Assembly (NCBI GenBank): GCA_050050115.1
Contig: JASFUX010000161.1
Span: forward strand, 1 to 7,689
From: JASFUX01 sp050050115
Lineage (GTDB): Bacteria; Pseudomonadota; Alphaproteobacteria; Caulobacterales; Maricaulaceae
Length of the DNA stretch: 7,689 bases
Direction of reading: 5' to 3'
The notes beneath the pieces were generated by a model. It saw only the letters and a program-made list of their open reading frames with translations, did not search any database and was not told the origin of the DNA. Shown one piece after another: positions 5,307 to 7,689 of this stretch (position 1 is the first letter of the stretch; every line of letters starts with the position of its first letter). Both the position numbers and the translations under genes were made by a program.

Positions 5307-6527
5307 ATGACGAGCCAATCGACCGAGCGGCTGCATGCGCTCGACGCGGTCCGGGGCGGTGCGCTGCTCCTGGGCGTCGTCCTGCATGCGACGATGTCGT
5401 TCTTTCCCGACCCGATCTGGATCACTGCGGACAACGATCCATCGGAAGCGATGACGATCACCTTCATCGTCATTCACATTTTCCGCATGAGCCTGTTCTT
5501 CATGATTGCAGGCTTTTTCGCGCGGATGAGTTTTCATCGCCGCGGCCTCAAGGCGTTCGCAGCCGACCGCGCCAAGCGGATCGCACTGCCGTTCGCCGTC
5601 GCCTGGCCATTTCTGCTGATCGCCTTCATCGCATTGGCGATCTGGGGCGCAGTTCACGCCAACGGCGGCGAGATTCCCCAAGAGGCGCCGCCGCAGCCGC
5701 CGCTCACCTTGCGGACCTTCCCGCTGTTCCACACGTGGTTTCTCTACATGCTGCTGTGGCTCTACGCCGGCGCGCTGATCCTGCGCGGCGCGGTCGCGGC
5801 GATCGATCAGCGCGGACGGCTGCGCGCCGGTGGCGACCGGGTCGTCGGCATGTTGGTCAGAAGCCACCTGGCGCCGATCGTTCTCGGTGCACCGCTCGCG
5901 GCCGTGTTCTTCTTCCGCGACTCCTGGGTGAACTGGCTGGGCGTGCACACGCCGGACTACGGCCTCGTGCCGAACCTTCAGGCGTTCGTCGCGTTCGGGA
6001 CCGCGTTCGGCTTCGGCTGGGTGCTGCACCGGCGTATCGATCTGTTGAACGTCTGGCGGCGCTGGTGGCCGCTGCACCTCGGTCTGGCGATCGGCCTGAC
6101 CATCGTCTGCCTCGCCGTCCTCGAGTTCCGTCTCAACGCGACCGACCCGGCGACGGATGTGCAGCGCCTGATTTCGGCGGCGGCGTATCCACTGGCGATC
6201 TGGACCTGGACGTTCGGGCTCGTCGGACTGGCGATGCAGTTCCTCTCCGGTCACAGCCCGATGCGGCGCTACGTCGCCGACGCGTCCTACTGGATCTATC
6301 TGGTCCACCTGCCGCTGGTAATGGCGGCGCAGATCGCTGTCTCGCAGATGGCGCTGCCGTGGTTCGTGAAGTTTCCGGCGATCCTCGCCGTCGTCACGGC
6401 GATCGCGCTGATCACCTATCACCTGTTCGTCCGCTTCAGCTTCATCGGCGCGGTGTTGAACGGCCGGCGCTTCCCCAAGCCGGGGCGCGCCGAGCCGCCG
6501 ACCGCGGCGAAGACGGCGGCGACTTGA
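5307..6527 (+). CDS. Integral-membrane acyltransferase, AT3/OpgC-like
   Basis: The 406-residue protein is highly hydrophobic, with roughly ten membrane segments. It opens with RLHALDAVRGGALLLGVVLHA (8-28, spanning the first helix), the signature of acyltransferase-3 proteins, including the conserved Arg15 and His27. Other family features are FFMIAGFFARM (64-74), the KRIALPF motif (90-96) that follows the second helix, HTWFLYML (142-149) and SYWIYLVHLPLV (327-338). AT3 enzymes move acetyl, succinyl or other acyl groups across or at the inner membrane onto sugars, glucans or antibiotics. The OpgC branch succinylates osmoregulated periplasmic glucans. I cannot tell which substrate applies here, as no glycan genes lie nearby. 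The last 20 residues are a basic, alanine/proline-rich cytoplasmic tail. Expression is probably controlled at the overlapping operator/promoter at 5232-5264. Confidence 0.88.
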   Translation: MTSQSTERLHALDAVRGGALLLGVVLHATMSFFPDPIWITADNDPSEAMTITFIVIHIFRMSLFFMIAGFFARMSFHRRGLKAFAADRAKRIALPFAVAWPFLLIAFIALAIWGAVHANGGEIPQEAPPQPPLTLRTFPLFHTWFLYMLLWLYAGALILRGAVAAIDQRGRLRAGGDRVVGMLVRSHLAPIVLGAPLAAVFFFRDSWVNWLGVHTPDYGLVPNLQAFVAFGTAFGFGWVLHRRIDLLNVWRRWWPLHLGLAIGLTIVCLAVLEFRLNATDPATDVQRLISAAAYPLAIWTWTFGLVGLAMQFLSGHSPMRRYVADASYWIYLVHLPLVMAAQIAVSQMALPWFVKFPAILAVVTAIALITYHLFVRFSFIGAVLNGRRFPKPGRAEPPTAAKTAAT

Positions 6528-6563
6528 GCGAGATATTGTTTGAACGCGAACACAGGCAAACTG

Positions 6564-6595
6564 GCCGCGCCTCTCCCCGAGCGGAGAGGCGCGGC
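6564..6595. repeat. 13-bp perfect hairpin between the acyltransferase and the membrane-protein pair
   Basis: The arms GCCGCGCCTCTCC (6564-6576) and GGAGAGGCGCGGC (6583-6595) are perfectly complementary around a 6-base loop (CCGAGC). No T tract follows on either strand, so it is not a textbook intrinsic terminator. It could still slow polymerase, protect an RNA end, or be a copy of a dispersed CCTCTCC...GGAGAGG palindrome of the kind often seen between alphaproteobacterial genes. It ends 10 bases before the AAGGAG ribosome site of the next gene. Confidence 0.65.
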
Positions 6596-6618
6596 GTCAG
6601 CTGCGAAGGAGCCGTCCC

Positions 6619-7254
6619 ATGACGACCGAACAGCCGTCTGTCCAGGCCGATCTGGCGTTCCTCCGTGCGCTCGCGGAAGGCGACGGGCGACTTGAGCCCA
6701 ACTTCGCCAAAGCCATGTTGTCTGGGGGCCTGATCTACGGCCTGCAATGCCTCGTGCATCTGGCCGACTCCGCGGGAGTCATCAGCTTCCCGCCGAGCGT
6801 TGCGTTCTACCTCTTCGTCACCATCGCGCCGACGATCGTATGGCTCGCCTACCTGGTTTGGATCGGGCGGCGCGCACCTCAGCAGGCGCCGGCGGGCTCG
6901 CGCAGAGCGATCAACGCCGTGTTCCAGAGCATCGGACTCGTCAGCGTCGTCGTCCTGCCTGTCACCCTGTTCATCGCATTTCGGCAGAACACGGTGATGC
7001 TGGTGTTCGTGCACTCGATGGTGGTTTTCGCGGTTCTCGGCGCGGCCTGGTACGTCGCGTTCCGACTCGCGAGGCGCGCCTGGATGCTGGCTCTGTCGAT
7101 CGGCTGGCTCGCGTCCGCCGCCTTGCTTGGCGTCGCGACGGCTTACTCCAGCTTCACCGGCATATTCGCCGTCGCCGCCTTCGCCCTGCTCATCCTGATG
7201 GCGCTGCCGGGCGCAATCATGCTGCGCGGCGCAAATTCTGAAAGGGCCAGCTGA
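6619..7254 (+). CDS. Multi-pass membrane protein of unknown function (first of a tandem pair)
   Basis: I do not recognise a characterised family. The 211-residue protein has a hydrophilic N-terminus of about 30 residues (MTTEQPSVQADLAFLRAL, then EGDGR and NF) followed by about six hydrophobic segments near 33-50, 61-83, 103-121, 126-147, 154-174 and 179-203, and a short polar end. There is no signal peptide, so the N-terminus is probably cytoplasmic. The ATG at 6619 is well supported by AAGGAG at 6606-6611 with 7 bases of spacing. The next gene encodes a clear paralogue with the same N-terminal motif and segment order, joined by TGATG, so the two are translationally coupled. Proteins of this look are often found next to a small winged-helix regulator in alphaproteobacteria, as I recall, but any such gene would lie beyond the window. 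Confidence 0.85.
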   Translation: MTTEQPSVQADLAFLRALAEGDGRLEPNFAKAMLSGGLIYGLQCLVHLADSAGVISFPPSVAFYLFVTIAPTIVWLAYLVWIGRRAPQQAPAGSRRAINAVFQSIGLVSVVVLPVTLFIAFRQNTVMLVFVHSMVVFAVLGAAWYVAFRLARRAWMLALSIGWLASAALLGVATAYSSFTGIFAVAAFALLILMALPGAIMLRGANSERAS

Positions 7255-7689
7255 TGACGACGGAACAGCAATCTGCGCACGCCGACCTCGCCTTCCTGCG
7301 CGCGCTCGTTGAAGGTGACGGCCGGCCGGAGCGCAACTTCGGCGAAGCCTACTTCGCCGCCGGGCTTATCTACGGCGCGCAAATTTTACTTCAGTGGGCG
7401 GAATACGCTGAAGCCATTGCGCTGCCCGGGTTGGGCTCCCTCGCCGTCGTCGTGGCGCCGACCGTGCTCTTCATCAGCTACGTGCTCTGGATCAACAAAG
7501 GCGCAGGCGCTTCGGTCGGCGCCAATCGCCCGTTGAACGCGGTGTTCATGAGCGCCGGTCTCGCCAACCTCGCGATCTTGACCATCTCCGCGACCGTCGC
7601 GATCAGCTTGGAGGCCCATTTCGTCTGGATGATCTACGGCGCGGTCGTGTTCGTGCTTCAGGGCGCGGCCTGGTTCGTCGCCTTCCGGC
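7254..7689 (+). CDS. Paralogous multi-pass membrane protein of unknown function (3' end outside window)
   Basis: The frame is open from ATG 7254 to the window end, giving 145 residues. The ATG shares its A with the stop of the previous gene (TGATG) and has AAAGGG at 7241-7246, 7 bases upstream, inside that gene. Its first 45 residues match the upstream protein at 31 positions: MTTEQ, ADLAFLRAL, EGDGR and GLIYG are shared. Later blocks also align in order: NAVFxSxGL at 95-103 against 99-107, and GAAWxVAFR at 137-145 against 141-149. At least four hydrophobic segments are visible (about 33-52, 60-80, 98-118 and 122-142). By comparison with its neighbour roughly 60 residues and two segments should lie beyond the window. 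Function is unknown; the two may form a heteromeric membrane complex. Confidence 0.85.
   Translation, partial: MTTEQQSAHADLAFLRALVEGDGRPERNFGEAYFAAGLIYGAQILLQWAEYAEAIALPGLGSLAVVVAPTVLFISYVLWINKGAGASVGANRPLNAVFMSAGLANLAILTISATVAISLEAHFVWMIYGAVVFVLQGAAWFVAFR

Noticed and set aside
5238..6422. Long minus-strand open frame of 394 codons opposite the acyltransferase
   Set aside because: It is the antisense shadow of a clear membrane-protein gene; its translation is a low-hydrophobicity mix of Arg, Asp, Glu, Gln and His with no family features.

Overview
The window reads as a piece of a high-G+C alphaproteobacterial chromosome. The evidence is the G+C-rich third codon positions, the alphaproteobacterial type of prephenate dehydratase (ACT motif with LESYQIGG), and the arrangement of a membrane-anchored cytochrome c gene divergent from kdsB and pheA, which I recall from rhizobia and other alphaproteobacteria but could not check here. 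The genus cannot be settled from this sequence; the MarR and acyltransferase types would fit Caulobacterales, Parvularculales or their neighbours. I see no insertion sequence, phage gene, tRNA, rRNA or CRISPR array. The window is almost fully coding and the genes all look intact, apart from the two cut by its ends.

Left part (1-1999, plus strand): the end of an ArsR-family repressor overlaps by 4 bases a thioredoxin-fold DUF899-type protein. A 324-residue exported protein of a widespread but uncharacterised family follows 52 bases later. These three may form one transcription unit; the first two are almost certainly co-translated.

Middle (2034-4671): pheA (phenylalanine synthesis) and kdsB (CMP-Kdo synthesis for lipopolysaccharide) form a minus-strand operon, kdsB first. 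A 320-base divergent intergenic region separates kdsB from a plus-strand, membrane-anchored class I cytochrome c of the CycM/c552 type. This cytochrome carries an unusually acidic, proline-rich C-terminal tail. Two inverted repeats lie in the divergent region, one in front of each gene.

Right part (4691-7689): a small MarR-family regulator points left, away from an integral-membrane acyltransferase (AT3/OpgC-like) that points right. In the 250-base gap a near-perfect 23-bp palindrome covers the -35 element and spacer of a good candidate promoter for the acyltransferase, which looks like a repressor operator. After the acyltransferase comes a 13-bp perfect hairpin. It is followed by two tandem paralogous multi-pass membrane proteins of unknown function, joined by a TGATG stop/start overlap, the second cut by the window end.

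Nothing here can be claimed as a wholly new system. The parts most worth a second look are the duplicated membrane-protein pair with its highly conserved cytoplasmic N-terminal motif, the palindromic operator/promoter of the acyltransferase, and the acidic tail of the cytochrome.
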